Positions 42,095 to 50,822 of a DNA stretch of 64,000 bases are shown here, piece by piece. This DNA comes from CAYUYV01 sp050331455 (GTDB lineage Bacteria; Pseudomonadota; Alphaproteobacteria; JAJFIK01). Where the stretch lies: NCBI GenBank assembly GCA_050331455.1, contig JBHJGV010000016.1, positions 35,394-99,393 on the forward strand. The letters run 5' to 3'. The stretch's first letter is position 1, and each line of letters opens with the position of its first letter. The position numbers were made by a program, and so were the translations under genes. The notes beneath the pieces were generated by a model that was not told where the DNA came from, ran no database searches, and saw nothing but the letters and a program-made list of their open reading frames with translations.

Positions 42095-43243
42095 TCAGGC
42101 CTCGTGGTGGAGAAAGGCGAACTCGGCCATGTCGAGGTCGATGTCGCTGAAGGAGGCATCCGCGTTGTCGAGGGCTTCGAAAACAGCCTCGCCTTCAAAG
42201 CCCTGAGCGAGGAAGAAGTCCGCGAAAAGCTGTTCCGCGTCCGCCGCTCCGTCGGCGAAGGTGAAGGTCTCTTCGTCGAAGCCGAGGGGGGCGAGGTCAT
42301 CGATGAAGGCCTCGATCTCCGCGCCATCGAGGCCAAGCTCCGCCGCCAGATGGTGCTGGAATGCGCCCGTGTCTGCTGGCATCCTGTCCGCTGACCGCGC
42401 GTCATCCGGTCCATTTTGCGTTTCGTTCTGCGCATCCTCGAAGAAGAAAACGTCCTCATCCTCAAGAAATGAGTCGTCCGCCACGGTCTCTTCGTCAGAC
42501 AGCCCATCATCCGTGTCGGACACGGTGCCGTCCTCAACCGAAGCGCCATCATCGCTGCTTTCCTGGTCCTCTTCGGCCTTGCGCTTGCTCTCCGCCTCGC
42601 GCGCCTTGACCTCCTCCTCGACCATGTCGTCGACTTGGCCTTCGAGTTCCTTGATTTCGTCCTTTAGTGCCTTGATCTTTTCGTCCTTTGCGGGATCTTC
42701 TTCGTCCGTACCGTCTTCTTCCGACGCCCCCTCAATGTCCCCCAGTTCGCTCTTCAGCTCACCGATTTTATCGATAAGCGGCTGGGCCGCCGGCGGAAAG
42801 TCATCATTGAAGATCCAGACCGGGTCACTCGTCGGCGGCGTCTTGCCGTCCTTTGTATAGTCCTGGGTCGTAATCGGAATGGTGAAGGCCTTGGGTGCAT
42901 GATTCACATAGACGACCTTTTCGATCGAAACGGTGAATGTCTCGTCCCGCTCGATAAGATCATCCTTGTTGATGTTGAAATGGACCGTGGCGCTCGCATA
43001 TGCGTGACCGTCATTCTCGTGCAGCTTGACCAGGCGCGACGCAACGGTCCGGCCGGCGAAATCGTCCGCATCGGTCCCACCGTGATTGATATAGTAGTAG
43101 ACCTTCACATAATTTGCACCAGGAGGGATATTCGTCCCGCCGCCCGTAATGGTGAACTCGACCCGTTGGGATCCCTGTGGATCGCCCTCGGTGAAATAGG
43201 ATGTGCCTTTCGTGCGGATATCGAAGTCCATGTACTGAGCCAT
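42095..43243 (-). CDS. Very acidic protein with Calx-beta-like domain, coiled coil and acidic tail
   Basis: A 382-residue protein with no signal peptide. Residues 1-148 resemble a Calx-beta domain: TEGDPQGSQRVEFTI at the start, TDADDF, then VHFNINKDDLIERDETFTVSI and the closing WIFNDD. Residues 150-220 are a Lys/Glu-rich coiled coil, 220-290 are almost all Asp, Glu and Ser, and the last 80 residues contain hydrophobic positions among many acids (FADFFLAQGFEGEAVFEAL). Calx-beta domains bind calcium and occur in secreted adhesins, often exported by type I systems that need no signal peptide; that route is inference. No transporter genes adjoin it. BLUF is the next gene upstream on this strand. 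Confidence 0.78.
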   Translation of the reverse strand: MAQYMDFDIRTKGTSYFTEGDPQGSQRVEFTITGGGTNIPPGANYVKVYYYINHGGTDADDFAGRTVASRLVKLHENDGHAYASATVHFNINKDDLIERDETFTVSIEKVVYVNHAPKAFTIPITTQDYTKDGKTPPTSDPVWIFNDDFPPAAQPLIDKIGELKSELGDIEGASEEDGTDEEDPAKDEKIKALKDEIKELEGQVDDMVEEEVKAREAESKRKAEEDQESSDDGASVEDGTVSDTDDGLSDEETVADDSFLEDEDVFFFEDAQNETQNGPDDARSADRMPADTGAFQHHLAAELGLDGAEIEAFIDDLAPLGFDEETFTFADGAADAEQLFADFFLAQGFEGEAVFEALDNADASFSDIDLDMAEFAFLHHEA

Positions 43244-43630
43244 TGTCGCGCCCCTCTGATTTCAGCGGTCGTTTGGTCCTTGCCCCGCGCACACCGCCGT
43301 GAAGGCATGGCGTCGCTGCGAACACCCAGACCATGCCGCCGCACCGCCACCCCTCCTGTGCCTTCCGTCACAGGTCCTCACAAAGCTGGCCGGCCCCTTC
43401 GGACCCGGCGATCCCGGGGAAAATTTCTTTGGGGGAACGACGGCTTGGTCAAAAGGAAGCCGGGTCACCGGCAAGCCGCTTGAGACCGTGATGCGGACAA
43501 GACCCGCGGAGAAATTTGCGAAAGGGTGCGGACGCGACCCGGGGCGCGCCGGCTGCGAGCAGGCGTTCGCGAGCGATCGGGCGTCTCGAGACGGGAGGCG
43601 CGCCCGCCCGACAAGGAGCGCGTGCGGCAC
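43244..43630. other. Intergenic region between BLUF and the Calx-beta protein gene
   Basis: 387 bases without a convincing gene; all frames are short or shadowed. It presumably holds the promoter of the acidic protein gene. No hairpin, operator or repeat stands out. Confidence 0.45.
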
Positions 43631-44044
43631 TCACAAATCGTCGCGGCTTTCCTTCAGCAACTCCAAAACCCCCTTGGCCGACATCGTTGAGGGGTCGATT
43701 TTTTCCGTTGGGGAATAGCGCAGGTATTTCGTGGTGTTGTGACTCTCGCCCCCGTCATAGGCGAGACCCATGGCCCATTGTTCGAACTCGCGCCTTTCAA
43801 TGTCACCGAAATTGATCAGGTGGACATTCTTGTGCCGCGGATCGATTGCGATGTGTGAATACAAGGCACTGATGGCCATGCGCGAGCCTTCAAGGCACTG
43901 GATGAAATGGCGCCCATCATACCAGAGTATACCGGTGATGGCTCTTTTACGGTTATTGTCGACGCAGCTTTGCAACAAGCTCATCAGGTCGAGTTTCTCA
44001 TCCACCACACGCTCACTGGCGTAGATCAACCGACTCAGTTGCAT
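43631..44044 (-). CDS. Single-domain BLUF blue-light photoreceptor
   Basis: A 137-residue protein that is essentially one BLUF domain, which binds FAD and senses blue light. The chromophore residues are all visible: Tyr8 in LIYAS, Asn31 and Gln49 (18 apart as in AppA) in NNRKRAITGILWYDG and FIQCLEG, then Trp90 and Met92 in EQWAMG. DPRHKNVHLINFGDIERREF is also typical. About 40 residues follow the domain and could form the usual capping helices. There is no output domain, so it must act by binding a partner. The start is ATG 44044 with GGAG upstream. It diverges from the sulfotransferase gene that opens the exopolysaccharide locus. Confidence 0.93.
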   Translation of the reverse strand: MQLSRLIYASERVVDEKLDLMSLLQSCVDNNRKRAITGILWYDGRHFIQCLEGSRMAISALYSHIAIDPRHKNVHLINFGDIERREFEQWAMGLAYDGGESHNTTKYLRYSPTEKIDPSTMSAKGVLELLKESRDDL

Positions 44045-44592
44045 CGCCAAACTCCGTGTACTGCTTAATAATTGCCGCCAACTGCAATTCGCCGGATGAC
44101 GCTGAAAAGTGATCGGCCAGATGTGAAATCAGAGCCGAAGATGTTGTTTTGCAACTGACTGTTCATCCTAAACGTGAAAATAGCACTGATAATCGCTTCA
44201 GGGAAGCCGTTTCGGTCGAGATATGTGCCACTTCGACCCGTTGAGCCAGCCGGTCGCGTCTTCTTACAAAGGCCGCCCTGCCATCCCCCTGCCGCCCCAC
44301 GCGCTGCTGACAGCGCGGACCATGGGCCTCGTGAAGGTGCCTTGGTTTCGTCGAGGCCGAGGAGGACTTTGCGGGCGGAAGCCGTTACGAAGTGACCAAG
44401 CCCGACCCAATTACGAAGTCCTGAAGCTCGAGCGTGACGTCGGGCAGGTCGCCGACTTTTCCATGCCATCGGCACCGCTGTGCCCCCTGGCATCGGTCCA
44501 AGCGACCCGTTAGCCTCGCGGGAGATCATGCAGAGGGCCCGATGGAAGCATGAACGCAGGGCGTGACCTGTTGGAGTTGAGTGGAGATATCC
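44045..44592. other. Divergent region between BLUF and sulfotransferase genes
   Basis: About 550 bases that must carry both promoters. A short run near 44350-44425 (FVEAEEDFAGGSRYEVTKPD) reads like coding sequence but is closed by stops on both sides, so it may be a gene remnant. No operator is clear. Confidence 0.4.
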
Positions 44593-45534
44593 ATGAATAC
44601 GGAAGAAACGTCACAGACCCGCTTTGAAGGCGCTGGCGCAGCTGTCGCGCAACGCGCGTCAAGCGCAACGAAAGATGCGGCTCGGCCCTATCGCCTCGTC
44701 TGGTTTCAACATTTTCATAAAGCGGGTGGATCGTCGCTCATTGAATTGGCAAAGGCGAGCGGCGAAACGTTTTACCCGCAAAATGCCAATGCCAATCCGC
44801 TTGATGCGCACGGCAAGACCATTCCCCTCTGGCAGTTCCACGAAGAGGCTCTGACGGCGTTCGTCGATTCTTGCGAGGCGAAGGGGGTTACATTTGTGGC
44901 AACGGAATGGGGAGTCCCCGATTTCCGGGTGCTGGCGAACGACCCCAGGGTCGTCAGTGTGACGTGTCTGCGCGACCCGTTTTCCCGGATCATGTCCTGT
45001 TATCGGTTCGACATGCACTACGCCTTCACGCCGGCGGTCTCCATTTTCGACTATTTTGACGATCATTCCTTGGCGTTTCGGCAGCGCGATTATTATGTGA
45101 ACGGTTTAGCGGCTGGAACGGGGTCGTCCCATGTGGCAGGCCCGCGGGGTCTTGCGCTTGCCAAGGAGAATTTGGCGGCCATTGACCACATCGTCGTGCT
45201 GGAGGGCGAGCACCCGTTCCGGAGGCTTGCGGACGCCCTCGGTTGGCTGGTGGATGTGTCTCCAAAAACCAATGTGCGCAGGACACCGGCACGGATGTTT
45301 GCTCGCGCCATCTACCGCCGCAGTTGCTCAGCACTCAACAACGCGATTTGGCTTAATATCACTTACCGTCTCCGCGATTTGGAGGCATTCAAAAGCCACT
45401 TCGCAAATGTGAACCATCGGGATGCGGAGCTATTCGTCCACGCCCGAGAGTTAGCGGCCCGGCCCCTTGCCAAGGCGCCCTATGGACGTGGCATGGATGA
45501 AGACCAAAGCGCCCAATATGGATTGGCTCGTTAA
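44593..45534 (+). CDS. Sulfotransferase family protein
   Basis: A 313-residue protein of the PAPS-dependent sulfotransferase fold. The 5'-phosphosulfate loop FHKAGGSSL is near residue 41 and the 3'-phosphate motif VTCLRDPFSRIMSCYRF near residue 125; both are required for PAPS binding in carbohydrate sulfotransferases. The ATG at 44593 follows GGAGAT; a GTG at 44581 is in frame. It stands first in a polysaccharide locus, so the likely acceptor is a sugar of that polymer. PAPS-making genes are not in this window. No membrane helix is seen, so it should act in the cytoplasm on lipid-linked units. Confidence 0.85.
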   Translation: MNTEETSQTRFEGAGAAVAQRASSATKDAARPYRLVWFQHFHKAGGSSLIELAKASGETFYPQNANANPLDAHGKTIPLWQFHEEALTAFVDSCEAKGVTFVATEWGVPDFRVLANDPRVVSVTCLRDPFSRIMSCYRFDMHYAFTPAVSIFDYFDDHSLAFRQRDYYVNGLAAGTGSSHVAGPRGLALAKENLAAIDHIVVLEGEHPFRRLADALGWLVDVSPKTNVRRTPARMFARAIYRRSCSALNNAIWLNITYRLRDLEAFKSHFANVNHRDAELFVHARELAARPLAKAPYGRGMDEDQSAQYGLAR

Positions 45535-45566
45535 ACGTCGGTCGCTGAAACCCAGGAACCGCCTCG

Positions 45567-46598
45567 TCAGAATGCGGAGCGGGCCGAGCGGGGCCGGAAA
45601 AGGCGCTCCACGAGTTTCGGGCGGCTTGTTGGCGAACGCTTCGTGAACACCAGTTGCTTGCGGGTCTCGCCGGGCGTGAGGCAAAGCAGGAGGGCCCAGC
45701 CGCAATTGGCGATTTTCAATTTGGTCGGCATGTGGGAGCCCAGGATCCGGCGGCAGAACATGACGGCCGTTGACAGACTCGCCCGTCGCCCTTCCAGAAC
45801 CGATGTCATCAGATCCCGCTCCAGGGCGAATGCGGTGCGCTGGGGCGTGACGTTTTGGGGAGCGTCCGTGCACCGGCACGCATCCTCCCAATTGCGGAAG
45901 AACTGGTCGCGTTCTTTGGCGAGCAGCGCTAAACTCGGGTGACCCCACTGGGAAACATTGCTGTCGTGCACACGGTAGCGGGCCAAAACGTCGTTCAAGC
46001 TGATGACGTTGCCGAAGTAAGGGGCAATTAAAGACGGTGTTTGATCGATCCAATCGCGGGAGTTGAAGGTCTCAAGCTTAAGATCACGCAGATACTGGGT
46101 TCGAAAGACATTCCCGCTGGTTGGCGGCGTGATGTAGTAACCCAGTTTCAGATTGTCATCCTGCATATCCGCGCTGGTATAGTTCGGCGGATAGGCTGGA
46201 AATGACCCGCCTGTCGGAACCCCATCGGCATTGATGGAGCCCAAACGGAACTGCACTTTCACAGGATTGCTCTGCAAGAGTGGAAATAGAATCTGCGTTA
46301 AATGGGGCTCAGCCACATCATCTGCATCCAGGAAATAAACATAGTCGGCGTCTGACTCCGCTAAACCACGAATAAACGCTCCAAGCTGACCGCCATTGGG
46401 AATATCCAACACTGAAACGCGGTCTTCATATTGGCGTAAGACCTCAAGTGAATTGTCCGTGGAACCGTCATTGACCACAATAATCTTATTAAAAGAGGGG
46501 GTTTGTGCCAGCAAACTATCAAGTGTTTCTCCGACATATTGTTCATAATTATAATTTGCGACGATGACATCAACGGTTGGCCCAACGATTGACTGCAT
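45567..46598 (-). CDS. Glycosyltransferase family 2
   Basis: Inverting GT-A glycosyltransferase of 343 residues. VDVIVANYNYEQYVGETLDSL opens the nucleotide-binding fold, VVNDGSTDNSLEV follows, and the metal-binding DxD motif is in YFLDADDVAEPHL. The donor and acceptor sugars are unknown. It converges with the sulfotransferase gene (33 bases apart) and is followed upstream by the flippase gene on the same strand, so flippase and this enzyme may be one transcript. Confidence 0.92.
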   Translation of the reverse strand: MQSIVGPTVDVIVANYNYEQYVGETLDSLLAQTPSFNKIIVVNDGSTDNSLEVLRQYEDRVSVLDIPNGGQLGAFIRGLAESDADYVYFLDADDVAEPHLTQILFPLLQSNPVKVQFRLGSINADGVPTGGSFPAYPPNYTSADMQDDNLKLGYYITPPTSGNVFRTQYLRDLKLETFNSRDWIDQTPSLIAPYFGNVISLNDVLARYRVHDSNVSQWGHPSLALLAKERDQFFRNWEDACRCTDAPQNVTPQRTAFALERDLMTSVLEGRRASLSTAVMFCRRILGSHMPTKLKIANCGWALLLCLTPGETRKQLVFTKRSPTSRPKLVERLFRPRSARSAF

Positions 46599-46761
46599 GG
46601 GTGTCGCCTATTTTTGATCGCGTTTTTCGCGCGATTGGTCGTCGATGACCGTTTAACCTATACACGTATCTACTAGCTATATCGTCCGACTATGCCCTAT
46701 GCAAGATGAGCGAGCCGATCGCGGTCTGTTCCGGTCCAGCGCTGCCGATCGAGATGGCGCC

Positions 46762-48069
46762 TCACGTGGTGACGGCGGCCACCTGGGACATTTCGGGTTG
46801 CGCCTGCTTGGACCGCCAGATCTGGCTCGTGGTGATGGTGAACATGATCACCGAGCGGGTGGCATAAATCACCGTGTAACCCACCATGAATGGCAGGAAA
46901 CCCCATTCGAAAATCCAGATCACGCCGGCCCAGATTGCCACAGCGGTTAGGGAGATCAAAGACGCGCTCGCCAACAGGGTGTAGCTGGCTTTGAATAGGA
47001 GGATGGAGGCATTGCACATGTTCATCGCGCCAGCGACCAGGAAGCCGGCCATCGCCGCTCTCACAATGTCCGGCACCAAAGCCTCATCGTCGAGCAGCAA
47101 CTCAAAGGTAAGATCGCCGAACTGGGTCACCGTGACGGAGCCGACCACCGCGACGAAAAAGGAGAGCAACAAAATCAAGCCGATGGTGCGAAATGCGCTG
47201 CTCGTGTTGCCGGCATGCAGAGAGCGGGTGAGCACGGGCGCCATCGCTTCATTGATGGCGTGATGGCCACTGATGCCAAAGCGCGTGATCTTAAAAAAGA
47301 TATCAAAGGCAATCAGATCACGCGGATCCCGGCTGATGATCGGCACAATGAAATAAGGCGCATTATAGAGGAAGAACTCCTGCAGGCCGTAAGCACTGGC
47401 CCATTTTACCTGGCCTGTCCGCGCGTTCATGAACGGCCCGAAATTCAATTTAAGTCCCGTCAATTTAAGGTCGAATGTCCGAAAGAAGAGAGGCAGAAAA
47501 ATCGAAAAGACCGCAATCCATACGGCGAGCGCCATGAAGACGAAAGTCACATAGGACACGCCCAGGAGCATCAAGAAAGGGAGTGCAACAATGACGATGC
47601 GCCGGCCAAACTCAACGCTTTCGAACATCAAGAAGCGGTCGCTCGCGGCCATGGTCACCCGGATCAGGGCCCAGGGTAATGCCAGAGCCATCACCAGCAG
47701 ATGTGCCGCGAAACCCACATGGAGGTCCCGCGATCCAATCGAGAAAACGGTGACGACACCATAAAACGCGATCGCTGCCAGGACCGCGATTGTGCCGTAG
47801 ATCACCAGGGATGTGACGGCAAAATTGGCTTCTTCGCGCATCCGGCCTTCAAGAAAGGCCCGGCGGACCCGCGTATAGAGGACCGCGGACAAGCCCAGAT
47901 CCGTCGCCAAGACATAGGCGCCAACGGCCGTGGTGATGACGACGATCGAATAATCTTTCAGATCGAGAATGCGCACGAGGGCATAAACCTGGGCAAAACC
48001 CCATGCCCCGGCGAGGGCAATATTTCCCGCTTTCAACATCAAATAGGTAAATTGTTGCAGCTTGCTCAT
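46762..48069 (-). CDS. Polysaccharide flippase (Wzx-like)
   Basis: A 435-residue protein with about twelve hydrophobic segments in the oligosaccharide flippase arrangement: the first helix pair around YLMLKAGNIALAGAWGFAQVYALVR, LATDLGLSAVLYTRVRRAFLEGR, and a central VKWASAYGLQEFFLYNAPYF. Such proteins move lipid-linked repeat units across the inner membrane. The start at 48069 begins MSKLQQF; the frame is open further upstream without membrane character. The polymerase gene diverges from it, about 470 bases away. Confidence 0.82.
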   Translation of the reverse strand: MSKLQQFTYLMLKAGNIALAGAWGFAQVYALVRILDLKDYSIVVITTAVGAYVLATDLGLSAVLYTRVRRAFLEGRMREEANFAVTSLVIYGTIAVLAAIAFYGVVTVFSIGSRDLHVGFAAHLLVMALALPWALIRVTMAASDRFLMFESVEFGRRIVIVALPFLMLLGVSYVTFVFMALAVWIAVFSIFLPLFFRTFDLKLTGLKLNFGPFMNARTGQVKWASAYGLQEFFLYNAPYFIVPIISRDPRDLIAFDIFFKITRFGISGHHAINEAMAPVLTRSLHAGNTSSAFRTIGLILLLSFFVAVVGSVTVTQFGDLTFELLLDDEALVPDIVRAAMAGFLVAGAMNMCNASILLFKASYTLLASASLISLTAVAIWAGVIWIFEWGFLPFMVGYTVIYATRSVIMFTITTSQIWRSKQAQPEMSQVAAVTT

Positions 48070-48541
48070 CTTTGACCTGTTCCGCGGATGGAGGCAGATG
48101 ACACGCACATCACCGGGGCTCCAGATTGTTCTGAGTCCAAAAAATGCGTACGGCACGCCGGTCGCTGGCCCCACACTGGTCCCGGACGGGGCCAACGGGC
48201 GCAGCGCAACGCATTCCTTGGTCGTGTCAGCATGGCCGGTATTGGGCAATCGCCCCGGTGCCTCAATACCCGAAACCCACGCCGTCGCGCGGCGGCCGTG
48301 ACCCTGGCGTGCAGGCTCCTTACTTCCCTGCAATGCGCCTCGCTCCGGCCAAATGGGCCCCCCAAGACGTTCCAGATGCGCCGGGACCATAGCGAGCCCG
48401 TCGGTTGCCTTCAACAAAGGGCTCCACGATGTTAAACCCGACAGTGATGCCATGACGCCTTAGGGGTGATATACGCCGTGCGGTATCCTGGTTTCGGCTT
48501 GTTATTTTCCCCTTTTTTGGGGGCGTTTATTTGGAAATGTC
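48070..48541. other. Divergent region between flippase and polymerase genes
   Basis: 472 bases with no gene I can support. The last 70 bases are T-rich and probably contain the polymerase promoter. No strong operator or hairpin was found. Confidence 0.45.
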
Positions 48542-49888
48542 ATGAGTGTCTTGCAGGCGGAGGCAATTTCGGGGGTGTGGTCCAGGCATGATCGCCAGGC
48601 TCTGGCCATCGTGTTCACCCTGCTTGTTGGGATCATCCTGACCATGCGTCTGGGCTACGTTCCAGGCGAGACACCGTTGCCTGTGTGTCTCGTGTTGGTT
48701 CCCGCGGTCGTCTGGCTGTCTGTAATCCTTGGAATTGCTCGTTTCGACGCGGTGGCGCTGGTCTTCTATCTGGGCGTTATCGTCGTTGGTAGCATTAACA
48801 TATTTTTCTTTCCCGAAAACAGTAGCTTGACTTCTTTTTTTCTGCTTGTTGTACTGTATTCTCCATTTGTTTTGTTTTTTCCTGTTCGGCCGCAGACATT
48901 TGCGATCTTCAATAATTGGTGTGTGAAAGTAGCGACTGTCCTGGCAGCGCTAGGAGTCATGCAATTTCTTTTGCAGTTCATCATTCCCAACAGTGAGCTT
49001 TTGTTTAGTTGGCGGTTTTTCATGCCGCGTGTTTTCCTGGTTGAGTTTAATTCTTTGAATTATTTGTGGTGGGGCGCATCGACCTTGAAAGCAAACGGCT
49101 TTTTCTTCCTGGAATCAGCCATGTTCGGTATTTTTATTGCGCGATACTTGGCTCTAGCCGTAGCATCCGGTGGTAAATGGCTATCTTGTGGCATCATGGC
49201 ATGTGCTTTGCTTCTCAGCTATTCTGCAACAGCTTGGATGACGTTTGCCGTGTTTTTAATGTTCCATTTCGTGAATGTGCGCAATGCTCGGGAGATCAGT
49301 GAACGGTTAGGATTGGCCATACTGGGCGTCATCGGCATCATTGTGGTTTTTATGTTAAGTGAACCACTCCACCTTGACCGATATTTCGACCGTGTGACCG
49401 AGCTCACGGAAAACAATCCGGGCAGTAGCGGTGCGCAACGGTTCAATATCCCGATCCAGAATACAATTGGTTTTCTCTATGCGGCGGATACCCGTCAAAT
49501 TCTCATTGGAAATGGGCCGGGCAGTGTTGAATCTTTCATGCATGTGGGCGGCACCTTTGGTAATGCGCCAACCTGGTCCAAGCAGACGATCGAATATGGC
49601 TTTTTGGGCCTTCTCATGTTCAGTTTTTTAATCACACGCGCGGTTCTTCGTGCCCAATTCTATATTCCAATAGTGATCATGTTATTATTGGAGATGCTGG
49701 TGATCTCGCCGGGGATGCTTGTTCCGGCGAATGTCAGCATCATGTATCTTGCGTTTTGTGCTTTGACACCGACCCGATCAGAGGCCTCCTTGAGACCCGC
49801 ATTCCCACTCAGAGGAAGGAGAGCGGCTATTTCAGCAGCTGGGCATAGCGAGAAACGTTCCCGCTCGGATCGTCACTCGGCATGCTGA
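48542..49888 (+). CDS. O-antigen ligase/polymerase-like membrane protein (Wzy-like)
   Basis: A 448-residue protein with about eleven hydrophobic segments and one large outside loop before FLYAADTRQILIGNGPGSVESF; the GNGPG turn and the following TWSKQTIEYGFLGLLMF are typical of Wzy/WaaL proteins. It would polymerise lipid-linked units in the periplasmic leaflet. Codon use is noticeably richer in T and A than in flanking genes, common for polymerase genes. The last 35 residues are hydrophilic and overlap, tail to tail, the end of the next gene by 62 bases. Confidence 0.83.
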   Translation: MSVLQAEAISGVWSRHDRQALAIVFTLLVGIILTMRLGYVPGETPLPVCLVLVPAVVWLSVILGIARFDAVALVFYLGVIVVGSINIFFFPENSSLTSFFLLVVLYSPFVLFFPVRPQTFAIFNNWCVKVATVLAALGVMQFLLQFIIPNSELLFSWRFFMPRVFLVEFNSLNYLWWGASTLKANGFFFLESAMFGIFIARYLALAVASGGKWLSCGIMACALLLSYSATAWMTFAVFLMFHFVNVRNAREISERLGLAILGVIGIIVVFMLSEPLHLDRYFDRVTELTENNPGSSGAQRFNIPIQNTIGFLYAADTRQILIGNGPGSVESFMHVGGTFGNAPTWSKQTIEYGFLGLLMFSFLITRAVLRAQFYIPIVIMLLLEMLVISPGMLVPANVSIMYLAFCALTPTRSEASLRPAFPLRGRRAAISAAGHSEKRSRSDRHSAC

Positions 49889-50267
49889 TGGTCACGACAA
49901 GGCTTTCAGTGAAGAGAATTTCAGAGCCGTCAGAGGCCCTCAAATGGGGGCCTTCGGAGCTGACGACGCTCATGCCCTCTGGAAGATCTCCCGACTCGAA
50001 CATGCCCCGATACACTGCGATATCTTCTGCTGAGTACCGGATCACGCTTGCTGAAAGCGCTTCGATCCCGTTCGGAAGAAGGAAGGTTTTGCTGCAGCTC
50101 TCGAGGCCTTCCGGCGGCGCCGCATCATAGGACGTCGCGGTTGGAACCAGCATGTACTCAGCCGGCTCTGGCAGAACATCACAAAGGCTTTCATCTGCTA
50201 CCGCCGCGTTCGTGCAGAGGCCTGCCGCAATCGCCAGCGACATGAGCACTACTCGACCGTTTTCCAT
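49827..50267 (-). CDS. Exported protein of unknown function
   Basis: A 146-residue protein with a signal peptide (MENGRVVLMSLAIAAGLCTNAAVA, cleavage before DES). The mature part has two cysteines that could form a disulfide (SLCDVL and LESCSK) and no known motif. A GGAGAG ribosome site precedes the ATG. It is transcribed toward the polymerase gene and overlaps its 3' end by 62 bases, so the two genes may interfere. Confidence 0.75.
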   Translation of the reverse strand: MENGRVVLMSLAIAAGLCTNAAVADESLCDVLPEPAEYMLVPTATSYDAAPPEGLESCSKTFLLPNGIEALSASVIRYSAEDIAVYRGMFESGDLPEGMSVVSSEGPHLRASDGSEILFTESLVVTISMPSDDPSGNVSRYAQLLK

Positions 50268-50486
50268 AAGCTCTCCTCCGAAGTTTCAGGCGTGACTGCC
50301 CGGCGCGCGCAGTTTAACGCGGCGGGCTCTAAATCTGCACCACTCTGAACGATGCATTTCGCCGCCCTGTTTTCGCTTTTCTACCAACCGCGCGGGCGTT
50401 CAGTCGTGCCAGAAGGTGCTGGGGCCCACGCGTCTGTGAGGGGTGGGGCCTGAAGAGCGGAGCGTTTGCCCCGAACGTGACGCCAA

Positions 50487-50519
50487 TTTGCGCGGGCCAG
50501 GCTTTTGCGCGGGCCAGGC
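50487..50519. repeat. 16-bp tandem duplication
   Basis: TTTGCGCGGGCCAGGC occurs at 50487-50502 and again at 50504-50519 (period 17). Confidence 0.85.
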
Positions 50520-50770
50520 TGGAGTATGGTTGCCGGTGGACGCCCACGGTGACCGGAGCGTCCACGAAATGACTGCGTTTTCTGCAAGCCGGGTCCGACG
50601 TCCCCACCCAGTTTGACAAGCGTTGCACTTTCCCCCCTCGGACGCTACAGCTATTTCGCTAAGAGGGGTTGGAAGACGGGACGACGTTTATTACAGCGTC
50701 AGCAAGCGGTCAGGCGGGGCGAGCCGGCGAAATGACTTGACTGGTTCGTGGACTGTGCGTGGGCCCGGCA

Positions 50771-50806
50771 TTGCCGAAGCCTCCAGATTTGCCGAAGCCT
50801 CCAGAT
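50771..50806. repeat. 18-bp perfect tandem duplication next to the kinase start
   Basis: TTGCCGAAGCCTCCAGAT at 50771-50788 is repeated exactly at 50789-50806, ending 16 bases before the ATG at 50823. It therefore sits just upstream of the ribosome-binding region and changes the leader length. Confidence 0.9.
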
Positions 50807-50822
50807 TTGATGGGCATTTTCT

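Larger units (their letters stand above)
50268..50822. other. Gene-free region upstream of the chain-length kinase gene, with tandem repeats
   Basis: 555 bases between the divergent exported-protein and kinase genes. It carries two small tandem duplications (described separately) and otherwise no gene. It must contain the promoter of the kinase gene, whose ribosome site is weak. Confidence 0.5.

Noticed and set aside
41314..42552. Minus-strand open frame bridging the transporter end and the acidic protein gene
   Set aside because: It overlaps two supported genes in other frames; its middle part (41906-42094) could be read as protein but lacks a start, ribosome site or similarity.
44350..44425. 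Short coding-like run FVEAEEDFAGGSRYEVTKPD
   Set aside because: Closed by stops on both sides and no family was recognised; kept only as a note in the intergenic entry.
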